DNA from: Henricia sp. BOLD:AAB3569
Lineage: Eukaryota > Echinodermata > Asteroidea > Spinulosida > Echinasteridae
Length of the DNA: 64,000 nucleotides
Direction of reading: 5' to 3'
NCBI GenBank assembly: GCA_037783545.1
Contig: JBBELK010000504.1
Location: forward strand, 558,001 to 622,000
The first letter of the stretch is position 1. Each line of letters begins with the position of its first letter. The position numbers were made by a program, and so were the translations under genes. The notes under the pieces were generated by a model that ran no database searches, had not been told where the DNA came from, and saw only the letters and a list, made by a program, of their open reading frames with translations. Shown piece after piece: positions 1-12,255 of the stretch.

Positions 1-1110
1 AAGAGAATGACGTATTATTCTTCAGAGATAAATAATTTATGTTTTGATCAAAACAAACGGATGTGGAGCCTAGAGGTTATATTTAAATCTTTACAAATAA
101 TAGTAATTACAGATGTTACTACGGGCAGGAGGCTCAACTATGGATGACGATTCTGCATCATCAAGGGACTCGTACTACCCTTTTTCATCTTCAGGCTCAC
201 TGGTGGTATGTCACAGGACGAGGACCACAGAAAAGCTGCAAAAATAATTGACAAAGAATAATATTACTCAACAAATTATTTGCCTTCATTTGTTAAGTAA
301 CAACTAAATATCTTTAATTGGTGTATCTGATATCACGTATTGTCTTTGAATGTTAATAAATTCAATATCAGTTACAAAATTGGCACACAATTTTGCACAG
401 ATTGACGTAAAACGCAGGTTTTCTAACGCTGCATCATTGCTTGTTTCACGGGAATTACGAGATCATCGCGTATGCAGTGGGCACACCACCGCCGTACGTC
501 CCGGCCCTACACACGGCGTGGAACTCGGTCGTACGTCGGTGTGGACATTGCACGCGAGCGAAGTCTCGGATTCCTGCTCAACATGCCCTCCTAAAAGTAC
601 ATTTTTGCGACAAATGGTAGGCCTTACGGACTTTTTGTCAGTATGGTAGGATTGTTTAATGTCTACTTTTGTATACATACCTTGTCGCTTGGTGATTCAC
701 GTTGATTATGGATCGCTTTATGGACGAGAAAAAATGTTTTTAATCGCAAATGTTGCAACCCGCGGTCGATTTTGTACGCGAATGGACCCCAGGCTAGCTG
801 GAAACATACTCTTTTCCGATGATGACGTTTCTAAGCCAACCGGCCAATCAGAACGCGCAAATCTTTACCCGAAGTGTTCCGATCTTATTTAGCCCGATTC
901 GTTTTAGCGTTGAAGTGTGTACCACTGACACGAACTCGCCGGAAGTTGTGTGTGCCCATAGGAATGTGCAGTAACCACGGGCGCTGTGTGTGGAGTATAT
1001 GGGGCTCTCTGTTTACGATAACAGAAGTAGTCCGTCTGTGGAACAGTATTACGGTTCTTGAGATATGAATTTTGAAAATAATAACCTTTGAATTTTTGTA
1101 ATTTGACACC
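1..1110. other. No gene recognised
   Basis: Only short unsupported reading frames occur here. There is no recognisable protein motif, RNA gene or clear repeat before the TGACGTCA family begins. Confidence 0.5.
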
Positions 1111-4100
1111 TGATGACGTCATGATACTATACATGCTGGTGAAAGTCTGCCGTAGGGCCTATGTCTGTATCTAATTTACTAACGATTCAGCTTGGTTTGA
1201 TGGGCATTGTTACTGGTAAGTGTAAAAACTGAGATTTCCGTTTTCGTTGAACTTTGACCTCCAATTGACCCCAGAAGGAAGGGTCAGATGAAAATGCCCA
1301 CACAAAGAAAGTTGTAGCACAGAGTGTCATCTATAAACCTGCCAAATACGAAGATCCTGGGTCACGTGGTTTTCGAGACGGAAGCATTTTAAAATATGCA
1401 TATTTTGGTTTTTTGGGAGGTGTAATTTGATACTTGATGACGTCACGATGACGTCACGCTTGATGCCATCATAATATTAAACACGCTGGTGAAAGTCTGC
1501 TATAGGACCTATGCCTGTACTTAGTTTCTTAAAGATTCAGCTTGGTTTGATGGGCATTGTTGCTCAATAAGTGCAAAAATTGAGATTTTCGTTTTCGTTG
1601 AACTTTGACCTCAGATTGACCCCAGAAGGAAGGGTCAGATGAAAATGCCCACACGAAGAAAATTGTAGGCCATGATCTGATATATAAGCCTGTCAAATAC
1701 GAAGATCATGGGTCACGTGGTTTTCCAGACGGAAGCATTTTAAAACATGCATATTTTGGTCATTTTTGGTTTGTAATTTGATACCTAATGACGTCACAAT
1801 GACGTCACACTTGTATGCACATCTTCACATTGGGGTTGATGTTCCTACCAAGTTTTAAGTTGATAGCTTGAACCGTTTTGAAGAAAACCTCTGGAAACGT
1901 TTGAGTGGAAAAAGAAAAAAAAAAAAAAAAAAAAAAAAAACTAGAGGTATGACGTTTGTTGTTACAAACGCCAGGTGATCGGGCTAAATGAACATTTTGT
2001 GATGAATTTCAGACGTTGTTATCACCTGTGGAATGGCAAAAATGGAAGTTCATCAGCCGATTTCACGAAACTTTACGCAATTGCGCAAGTCCACTTACGC
2101 CATTACTTGCGCAATAGCTTATGGCGTAAGTGGACTTGCGCAATTGCGTAAAGTTTCGTGAAATCGGCTGCTGTATACACTAATCCGGTAACTAATATCT
2201 CCTCCCTGCATATCCGCCATAGCTGGGGGTTGATAGCTTGCACCGTTTTGAGATATGAATTGTTGAAATAATAACCTTTGAAATCTTGTAATGTGACACC
2301 TGTGACGACATCATGACGTCACAATTTTGTGCACAAATTGTTGAACAATATGTTGAACATCAAGTTCTTAAATGTGGCGAAGGAATCATACCAATATCTG
2401 TTGTAGTTTTCAAGATACAGCATTTTAAAACATCTCAGCTCCAAATTTGCGTAATTTGACGTACATTACGTAACCACCGTCCATGTAATGACGTCACCAA
2501 TGGTATAGTCAAAAGGTCCACATGTGTGAAAACATTTCGTTCCGTAGAACTATGGTCAAATTCCCTACCACTTTGGCTCTATTTGCATTCAAAGTGCTAA
2601 ACAAGTGTACATTTTCGAACCTCTTCCGGTTTGGACCGGAAGTAGGCGTCACACAGGGGTGATGACATCGTATGATTTGTTCAGTTCATTTAGACTTATC
2701 ATGTTGTGAAAGAATTGTTCAAGTATCTATTACGGTTCTTGAGATATGAATTTTAAAAATAATAACCTTTGAATTTGTGTAATTTGACACCTGTGACGAT
2801 ATCATGACGTCACAATGTTGTGCACAAATTGTTCAACAATTTGATAAACATCAAGTTCTTAAATGTGGCGAAAGAATCATGCAAATATCTGCTGTAGTTC
2901 TCAAGATACAGCATTTTAAAACAATTCAGCTCCAAATTTGCGTATTTTGACGCCACATTACGTAACCACCGTCCATGTGATGACGTCACAAATGGTATAG
3001 TCAAAAAGTCTACATGTGTGGAAACATTTCGTTCCGTAGAAATATGGTCAAATTCACTACCACTTTGAATCTATTTGCATTCAAAACGCTTACAAAATGC
3101 ACATTTTCGAACAACTTCCGGTTTGGACCGGAAGTAGGCGTCACACAGGGGTCATGACATCGTATGATTTGTTCAGTTCATTTAGACTTATCATGTTGTG
3201 AAAGAATTGTTCAAGTATCTATTACGGTTCTTGAGATATGAATTTTGGAAATAATAACCTTTGAATTTTTGTAATTTGACACCTGTATGATGACGTCATG
3301 ATTACGTCACACTTGATGCCATCGTGATACTATACATTCTGGTGAAAGTCTGCCGTAGGGCCTATGTCTGTATCTAATTTACTAACGATTCAGCTTGGTT
3401 TGATAGGCATTGTTGCTGGTAAGTGTAAAAACTGAGATTCTCAGTTTCGTTGAACTTTGACCTCCAATTGACCCCAGAAGGAAGGGTCAAATGAAAATGC
3501 CCACACAAAGAAAGTTGTAGCACAGAATGTCATCTGTAAACCTGCCAAATACGAAGATCCTGGGTCACGTGGTTTTCCAGACGGAAGCATTTTAAAATAT
3601 GCATATTTTGTTTTTTTGGGGGGTGTAATTTGATACTTGATGACGTCACGATGACGTCACGCTTGATGCCATCATAATATTATACACGCTGGTGAAAGTC
3701 TGCCATAGGACCTATGCCTGTACTTAGTTACTTAAAGATTCAGCTTGGTTTGATGGGCATTGTTGCTCAATAAGTGCAAAAATTGCGATTTTCGTTTTCG
3801 TTGAACTTTGACCTCAGATTGACCCCAGAAGGAAGGGTCAGATGAAAATGCCCACACGAAGAAAATCGTAGGCCATGATCTTATCTATAAGCCTGTCAAA
3901 TACGAAAATCATGGGTCACGTGGTTTTCCAGACGGAAGCATTTTAAACATGCATATTTTGGTCATTTTTGGGTTGTAATTTGATACCTAATGACGTCACA
4001 ATGACGTCACCCTTGTATGCACATCTTCACATTGGGGTTGATGTTCCTACAAAGTTTCAAGTTGATAGCTTGAACCGTTTTGAAGAAAAGCTCTGGAAAC

Positions 4101-4130
4101 GTTTGAGTGGAAAAAGAAAAAAAAAAAAAA
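1111..4130. repeat. TGACGTCA-rich repeat family, first block
   Basis: The block has two kinds of sub-repeat. One, of about 360 bp, carries 'GTCTGCC..AGG.CCTATG' and 'TTGACC...GACCCCAGAAGGAAGGG' (near 1150, 1500, 3350 and 3700). The other, of about 480 bp, carries 'CATTACGTAACCACCGTCCATG' and 'TTCCGGTTTGGACCGGAAGT' (near 2470 and 2950). Almost every unit contains the perfect palindrome TGACGTCA, often as two copies 12 bp apart (1437/1449, 1788/1800, 3643/3652, 3990/4002). Each block ends in a long A-run (about 1915-1940 and 4110-4131) followed by CTAGAG and a hairpin. No protein is apparent. Confidence 0.8.
2054..2170. mobile_element. Palindromic MITE (CAGCCGATTTCACG type)
   Basis: Two arms of about 50 bp are exact reverse complements. 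They begin CAGCCGATTTCACGAAAC, end in the complementary sequence, and are separated by about 17 bp. The outermost motif, CAGCC[AG]ATTTCAC, recurs at 31990-32155 and, as single ends, near 20028. This suggests a hAT-like MITE family. No clear target duplication was seen. Confidence 0.65.
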
Positions 4131-5582
4131 ACTAGAGCTTCGCGTTTGTGTTTTTTACAAACGCAAGGTGATCGGGTGACATAAACATTGAAATGATGAT
4201 GACGACACAGTTTTGAGATTGTTTGAAAACTTGAGTTGTTTGTTGTTGAAAAAAGTTTTGTGAATTCTCAAGACATGACTCTGACTATTCAACGCTAAAA
4301 TTGTACTACTAGGTTTTCAGGCCAAAATTTATTCCTTGCCCCAAACACCCAAACTATATATCAAATGAAAGTTCTTGATGACAGAAATATAATGCTCTTT
4401 AAATGAAGAAAATCGGACAAGTACTTTTTGAGATATCCTGTTATATGTATTAAAATATCTATCATTCGATGAAGCCCGACCATACATTCACTGCGTATAC
4501 CCCACAATGGCCCCAAAACGACATAATTTGAATAATTTTAGTAACATAAATCAGTATAACCTCTGCTATAGTTGAAGTATTCTCTTAAAACTTTCTGCAT
4601 AAGGGTAATGTGGTATGGTCTTTCAGAAAAAGTATAAATTATTTTAATAAAATTAATGTTGCCATGGAAACAAGCATTTTATTTTAATAAAATTAATGGT
4701 TGCCATGGAAACAAGCACATTTTCTCCAAAGAAAACAATATAATTTGACGTCTCCACAAACTTCAGATGAAATAACAGTTACTGGCAATGATATAGCTGA
4801 ACAAGTGATAAATAAAGGCCAGTAACATTATTTGAGGTATTGTATTAGTCATCTTCAAGGTCAAAAGTCAATTTAAAGAAGTGGAGGATGCGGATGCTAG
4901 TGTGATACTCCGAGGTGGAGGGTTTTCCTGGTTTTCTTCTGGCTCGGCCATAGTCTTTAATATACTGGAAGTAGAGACAACAGGATAGTTTATTAAGTAG
5001 AGACAACAGGATATTTTATTATACCATGCCCTCACTTAAGATTTAGTTAACTTTCTCCTTTTTTTTTCCTTTTCTTTTTTTAATGACCTGACTGAAACAA
5101 TTAGGGCGGCTATGAGTATGACTTTTAAAAACTTGTAAGTTGTAGTCCTATTCTCTTTAATACTTCAAGTTTGGTTTGTATTTATTGTTTTAATTGTATT
5201 TACAGCTGATATAGTGAACAAAATCAAACATATCAATTCGACAACCAAAACAAAAAATTCAATTTGAATTTTGATTACTTAGATCTGCCCCTCCAGGAAT
5301 GCGGAAAAACATACCTCTAGTAATAATGGTATCGCCCAAAAAAAGGCATTGTGCATCCTATGTACGAACTACGATTGTACCATTTATTTTAAATATGGGG
5401 AGGGTTATACCTTCCTTTCAAAATTTAACGGACACGAGGCCTAAAAAATTTGGCTGATTGTAATTCTGACGTCCCAAGAAATATATCCGGCATATGTGTG
5501 AGATGTGTATTTTGTTATAAAATTACCAAAACAGCATGATTTTAAGACTTAGTGGTTGACACAACCAGATTCCAACGACCGG

Positions 5583-5591
5583 GGTCACGCC
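5583..5591. repeat. Target site duplication, left copy (GGTCACGCC)
   Basis: The 9-bp sequence GGTCACGCC is repeated at 9152-9160 and is single at the uninterrupted site in the downstream duplication copy. Confidence 0.9.
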
Positions 5592-5923
5592 TAGTCCAGA
5601 TTCTGGACTATATTATTGCGATATTGGATCGTAGCGCGGCCGACTATAGAGGGCGGAATATCGATATTATTTGGACAGCGCATAATATAGTCCAGAACTT
5701 AACCTCCAGTTCCCTGAGAAATCTCAGGGAACTATAGCTCCGCCCACCTAGTCTGATTGGACGCAGCGCTTATCAATCATGTGTGTGAGGCGCGCCGAAT
5801 AATCGACGGTCGGGAATCGATTCTCGAAAATTGTCCGCGCAATACATCGCATAGTCATTATAATATTATAATGTATACATATCGGCCTCCTATGCCGGCT
5901 ATGCGCTGTGCATTGTGAAACGA

Positions 5924-5991
5924 ACAAACATACAGTATACACCTGCATGCGTGGCTATAGCCACGCATGCAGGTGTATACTGTATGTTTGT
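5924..5991. repeat. 68-bp perfect palindrome
   Basis: The 34-bp arms are exact reverse complements with no spacer, centred on GGCTATAGCC between 5957 and 5958. It lies inside the 3.56-kb transposon and could extrude as a cruciform. Confidence 0.9.
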
Positions 5992-6224
5992 ATAGTTGGA
6001 AAGAGTTGAGAAGTTGATCAGATTTTGTCTTCAAAATTACTCATCAAGCATATCTGTACGTGCAGATTTGATGAAAAATATATATATATAGGATTGAGAA
6101 AAAAAAGAAGATTTTGTGCGGAAACACTTCTTCATCCTGCCGTGCTCAAATTTTCTCACTTATAATTTCAGGTTTTTCCCATGCCGAAATCAGTGCACTT
6201 CATTTTAAAGAAACAAATCTTATC

Positions 6225-6290
6225 TACTAAATTCTGACCTCTTGACCTTAAAAATAGCTAATTTTAAGGTCAAGAGGTCAGAATTTAGTA
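6225..6290. repeat. Inverted repeat (66 bp)
   Basis: TACTAAATTCTGACCTCTTG and its continuation pair with the reverse complement ending at 6290, leaving a short loop around ATAGCTAA. It lies inside the 3.56-kb transposon. Confidence 0.8.
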
Positions 6291-7084
6291 AAATAAAGAC
6301 ACAGTACGCGTGCTTTGTGTATTTTATTGCATGGTATTTAACTGAGAAAAATTTACATGGTAAAATAAAGCCAGTTATTAGTTCCAACAAAAGCAGGTGT
6401 ACTAAATTTGTTGACTAATATATGGCCACTTTAGTACAAAATCCTCTAGTACATGTGGGCCAGGAAATTTAGGCTCTATACACATAGGCAAAAAAAGGCC
6501 CATATATACTGCAGTTTCTATTGCAGTTACCCATAAGAAAAACCCAAGTGTAGATAACAATAACAAACTTTTAAACATCACATAGTTTTTCCCGTGTAAT
6601 TGTACATTTGTGGAAAAAATTGCCAACTAAAGTATTTCAACACAATTAAGTATTCAACACAAAAACCATACATGTATTTTTTTAGGTTTTTCTGCCCTGA
6701 TTTGAAAAATCACTGACTAGTATATATAGTGTTATGTTTTTGAAGATGGTTCATTGTCTGTGCACTTTATCTCACCCTGAAAATATGTTACATTTGAACA
6801 TAAAATGCGGCATATACCTTTCTGATTTGATCTGCAGCTTTTTGGAGAAATTCCTGTGCAAAAAAGGGGCAATTTTTACAACTTCCTGATCTGTGCAAAG
6901 CTGCATTAATTCTACACTGATATATTTTGTTGTCTACAAAGTAATTTTGCTCCAAATTTAATTACGGCAGATGCAGAAATTGTTCATATTTCATTAACAG
7001 ACAGTAATCCTCTGCAGCAGCACGTATATAAACATTCTGTGCATGGCTGCAGGTTACATTGAAAAATTAGTGTGAAAGGCAAAT

Positions 7085-8410
7085 TGAACACTGTAATAAA
7101 CTCATGTGTGTAGCTCATTTATTGCAGTTGTGCCTCAGAATGCATGTTTTTGAATCTTGTACTCCTACTGAATTCAGGAATTCAGTTTTGTTAAAAATTG
7201 CAACTGAAAGATTAATAATTTCTTGTTTTGCAGATTAACATTCCATTCTTTTGAAAGTACACTGTTAATGAAAATCCTCATTGCAATTCAAGAATACTCA
7301 TAATTGATTAGTTTTGTGTTTCACATGTTGAGACACTGAAAAATATGAGACTTCTAAATTTGAAGTGCTCACTTGCAGTTTTGTTTCACACCCCATGCCA
7401 TTTTTAAATGAATGTTCAGGTCATATAGGCCTACCTAGGCAATTATACTGGCTGAGGATTGTTGTATCAACTATATTAGGCCTAATTTGAAATGTTTGAA
7501 CTTGAATAAATGTCTGGGAACTTATTTTGTTGAGTTTGTATTGAGGTGGCATAGTCATGAAGTCCCCCGGCCTGGAATTTTTTTCTACAGGAGGGAAACA
7601 TTTCCTGTAAATTGTGTGCCTGCTTATTTGCACATTGCAAAAAAATGTATGTTATCTGAAAGGTCCCTTCAAAAATACTGGATCATGCAAATGGAATTGA
7701 AGGATTTAACACAAATAAACTCAAGTGTGTAACTCAGTCTTAATTCAGAATGCATTTTTAAAATCTTGATGTATGTCACACTGAATTCAGTTTTATTAAA
7801 AATTGCAACTGAAAGATGAATAATTTCTATTTTTTTGTAGATTAACATTCCCATCTGTTAAAAGTAGGGATGGGCATTTACGGTTAATTCAGAAACCGGT
7901 TTGCAATTCTTTCCAGTGTCGGTTAACCGGTTAACCGTTCAGCCGACACCAAAGTTGTTGGTGTTGTTTTACTTTATAGGTGCATTTGCAATGCACACAA
8001 TACCCCAGGCCCCCAAAATATCATTGAATCTTTATCGGGTGAAAATTTTACTACGACTCCATATACATTTATTTCAATTTCATGAAGTAAATACAAAGAA
8101 CCTTTGAAAACTATTGTAAATTCTTTAAAATTGGGTTTCGTTTAAACGTTCGGCAAAATGGTTTTTAATTTTTTCCCCGGTTAACCGGTTAAATGTCCAA
8201 TCCCTGGTTGAAAGAGTGCATTATGTTAATGAAAACCCTCAAATCAAGCATCCTCATGATAATTTGATTAGTTTTGTGCTTCACAAGTTAATCAGACAGA
8301 TACATGAGACTTCCAAATTTGAAGGAATGGATTCAATGGACTGCTCACTTAATTGCAGTTTTGTTTCACACCCCATGTCCTTGTTAAATGAATGTTCAGG
8401 TCATAATCCC
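7085..8410. repeat. Internal direct duplication inside the 3.56-kb transposon
   Basis: 7085-7440 and about 7708-8405 share long diverged stretches, for example AAAAATTGCAACTGAAAGAT, GATTAACATTCC and GCAGTTTTGTTTCACACCCC. The second copy is longer because a hAT-like MITE inserted into it. Confidence 0.75.
7865..8206. mobile_element. hAT-like MITE (342 bp)
   Basis: The ends are TAGGGATGGGCATTTA and, in reverse complement, CAGGGATTGGACATTTA. Flanking 8-bp duplications GTTAAAAG (7857-7864) and GTTGAAAG (8207-8214) differ at one base. The interior carries several GGTTAACCGGTTAA motifs. The paralogous stretch near 7230-7260 lacks the insert, which supports these boundaries. TIR start and TSD length fit hAT. 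Confidence 0.75.
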
Positions 8411-11400
8411 ATTACTAGGTGACTCTTGTGTCAAATATTAATTTAAATAAGACTATACCGAGAACTTATTTTGCTGAGTTGTGTACCTGCTTAATTATTT
8501 TGTGCATTGCAAAACATGTCTTTATCTGAAGCTCCCACCCGGCGGGCCACAAAAATATTAGATCTGCTACTACATTGTACATGTACATGTTGAACTTCAA
8601 GAAAAGGATAAACAAGAACAGTTGGTTTTTATATTATTTTCGTTTTTTTGCACTTTTAGCATGAAACTGAAATAAATGGCACAACAAGGAATAAGCTATC
8701 CAAATGTTGTTTTCCCATGTAGGACCCCACCCAATCACTCGCACCCCCCTCACAGTAAACCTCCCATGTACACCAGTCCCCCTACGCCCCACCCCCAAAG
8801 TGAGGGAGCCATTAAAACGTTCGTGCTAGCTGTATCTCTATTCTCGCTGCATGAGCTGAGTCACATACACACTGCATGCAATACGCGCAATGTGTACATG
8901 CAGTACAGTACTCGTATGCAGTTTGCGCACACGTACATGCATGCTGCGCTGCAGATATCGATATCGCGGTATCGAACACCGCGACGTGAATGAATATTTA
9001 TGAGCTCGATTGACCTTTGACCCCAGCGGGGAATTGGAGGTTAAGTTCTGGACTATATTATGCGCTGTCCAAATAATATCGATATTCCGCCCTCTATAGT
9101 CGGCCGCGCTACGATCCAATATCGCAATAATATAGTCCAGAATCTGGACTAGGTCACGCCATGCATCACGCCGTCCTTTTACGGGCGAGTGCCCCATTCA
9201 ATAGGCCAACACACACACGTACAGCGTGGCGTTCGTGTTTATCAAAAGAGCTTTTGAAAGGGTATAGAAAATACGCTCTCCATAAAAAAATAAACACATT
9301 TAACATTCCAAACTCGCACAAATAATTGTTAAGACATGTAAAATTCATTCAGTGAAACCTCCTACCTTTCAAAATGAAGATTTCACCTCAAAAAATCAAG
9401 TTTACTTTTCCCTTTTTCGTAACTTCGGTTGTAAACCACCTACCAATAACAAGGACGCAATGACGTGTACAGTACCCCTTCAGCTATTCAGGGAAACCCT
9501 TTTCATGTACGTCACAAGTATTCGGATCCGCGGAAAGCACCCGAAGTGCATGCGCGCCCAGCCGAGCGGCAATTTTTATGGGCCGAATACTCGCGATCGC
9601 AACGCTTTGGGAAAAGCTGGTCGGGGCGAGAGTAGTTCATTCATAAAAGCCTGGGCTGTCGGTCATACCTCCGACGGCTGTTTTATGTACGTTAGTGAAT
9701 GACTGAAACTCTAAGCTTTGTAATCAACTGTTGCTCGTTAGATTTGGACAGGTAAAAGTGGATCAATTTTTGAGATGAAAAATAGTAAGATTTTGGTGCG
9801 GGCTGTGCGCTGTGTGTGCAGAGGGCTTCAGTCTCGTACAATCGAACTGAAAAACTGATGACGTCATAATTGTCAATCTCATCATAACGTTACTATTGTG
9901 TGCACAGATTGTTAAAGTATCTACTGAAGAACAAGTTTTGACATGTAGGCCTAGGCCTATATGTGGTGAAAGAATCTTTACAATATCTATTACAGTTCTA
10001 AAGATTTTGTCATTTGAGATCATATTACTGTAGTATATCGCCGTGTGGGGAGTTGGGGTTCAATTGCATCTAGAATAAACTGACGCTCCAGTCAACTTGA
10101 GTTGCGGTCCACCATGTCCATTTTATTTCCAACACAGCAACGATTTCCAGCATGTCACATTCACAGTTTTCGGGGAGAAGACATATTTACTCTGGTCTGC
10201 CGACTAAGGCTAGCCGTACATAATTACACCCAAGATACAACAGCTAAGTCACCAAAAGTAAATGCCCTTGTGCTATCTAGTGTTTATTCAACTTTCATGG
10301 CGATGATGCCACGGCAACGAGCAGTTTTACATCTTCAAAAGTCAAATTTTCTGGGTTGTAAATCAAGCCCTGCTTATTATGTCTCGTCTGTCTGACTTAT
10401 TCACTACTAAAAGATACATTATGACCTCTGACCCGAGACAGGCGCCTAGATACAAGTTCTATTATTAGAAGTCGAGCACTATATATGGGCGCAAATCGTC
10501 AGATTAGTGGAGGCTTGGCATAGCGCCCTCAAACGACTGAGTTAGCTTAATTATCAAGGGACCCAACAAATAATTTCTCCACATTACGTAACCACCGTGC
10601 ACGTGATGACGTCATCAGTAGTATATATGTAGTCATAAAGTCAACATGTGAGGGAACATTTCGTTCCGTAGAAAAATGGTCAAATTCCCTACCACTTTGG
10701 CTCTATTTGCATTCAAAGTGCTAAAAAAGTGTACATTTTCGAACCTCTTCCGGTTTGGACCGGAGGTTTGGGTCACACAGGGGTCATGCCATTGTATGAT
10801 TTGTTCAGTTCATTGCGACCTATCATGCTGTGAAAGAATTGTTCAAGTATCTATTACGATTCTTGAGATATGAATTTGTGAAATAATAACCATTTAATTT
10901 TTGTAATTTGACACCTGTGACGATATCATGACGTCACAATGTTGTGCACAAATTGTTCAACAATTTGATAAACATCAAGTTCTTAAATGTGGCGAAAGAA
11001 TCACGCAAATATCTGCTGTAGTTCTCAAGATACAGCATTTTTAAACAATTCAGCTCCAAATTTGCGTATTTTGACACCACATTACGTAACTACCGTCCAT
11101 GTGATGACGTCACCAATGGTATAGTCAAAAAGTCCACATGTGTGGAAACATTTCGTTCCGTAGAAATATGGTCAAATTCACTACCACTTTGAATCTATTT
11201 GCATTAAAAACGCTTTAAAAAATGCACATTTTCGAACAACTTCCGGTTTGGACCGGAAGTAGGCGTCACACAGGGGTCATGACATTGTATGATTTGTTCA
11301 GTTCATTTAGACTTATCATGTTGTGAAAGAATTGTTCAAGTATCTATTACGGTTCTTGAGATATGAATTTTGGAAATAATAACCTTTGAATTTTTGTAAT

Positions 11401-12255
11401 TTGACACCTGATGACGTCATGATTACGTCACACTTGATGCCATCATGATACTATACATTCTGGTGAAAGTCTGCCGTAGGGCCTATGTCTGTATCTAATT
11501 TACTAACGATTCAGCTTGGTTTGATGGGCATTGTTACTGGTAAGTGTAAAAACTGAGATTCTCAGTTTCGTTGAACTTTGACCTCCAATTGACCCCAGAA
11601 GGAAGGGTCAGATGACAATGCCCACACAAAGAAAATTGTAGAACAGAATGTCATCTATAAACCTGCCAAATACGAAGATCATGGGTCACGTGGTTTTCAA
11701 GACGGAAGCATTTTAAAATATGCATATTTTTATTTTTTGGGGGGTGTAATTTGATACTTGATGACGTCACGATGACGTCACGCTTGATGCCATCATAATA
11801 TTATACACGCTGGTGAAAGTCTGCCATAGGACATATGGCTGTACGTAGTTACTTAAAGATTCAGCTTGGTTTGATGGGCATTGTTGCTCAATAAGTGCAA
11901 AAATTGAGATTTTCGTTTTCGTTGAACTTTGACCTCAGATTGACCCCAGAAGGAAGGGTCAGATGAAAATGCCCACACGAAGAAAATTGTAGGCCATGAT
12001 CTGATATATAAGCCTGTCAAATACGAAGATCATGGGTCACGTGGTTTTCTAGACGGAAGCATTTTAAAACATGCATATTTTAGTCATATTTGGGTTGTAA
12101 TTTGATACCCGATGACGTCACAATGACGTCACACTTCAGTGCACACCTTCACATTGGGATTGATGTTCCTACCAAGTTTCAAGTTGATAGCTTGAACCGT
12201 TTTGAAGAAAAGCTCTGGAAACGTTTGAGTGGAAAAAGAAGAAAAAAAAAAAAAA

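Larger units (their letters stand above)
5592..9151. mobile_element. 3,560-bp DNA transposon with 117-bp TIRs and 9-bp TSD, non-autonomous
   Basis: The ends 5592-5708 and 9035-9151 are perfect inverted repeats starting TAGTCCAGATTCTGGACTA, which is itself a 9+1+9 palindrome. GGTCACGCC flanks both ends (5583-5591 and 9152-9160) and occurs once at the empty site in the second duplication copy (near 13710). A 9-bp duplication with long TIRs is typical of Mutator-like elements, so that superfamily is an inference. The interior has no transposase-like frame. It holds an internal duplication, a hAT-like MITE and perfect palindromes, so mobility must have been supplied in trans. Confidence 0.88.
4131..12255. 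repeat. Tandem duplication, copy 1 (4,556-bp unit plus inserted transposon)
   Basis: 4131-5591 matches 12256-13716 at an offset of 8,125. 9161-12255 matches 13717-16811 at an offset of 4,556. The 3,569-bp difference is one transposon plus its 9-bp target duplication. Everywhere I compared them the copies look identical, so the duplication is very young, or it is two haplotypes assembled in tandem. The breakpoints lie in an A-rich run at the end of the TGACGTCA block. Confidence 0.9.
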
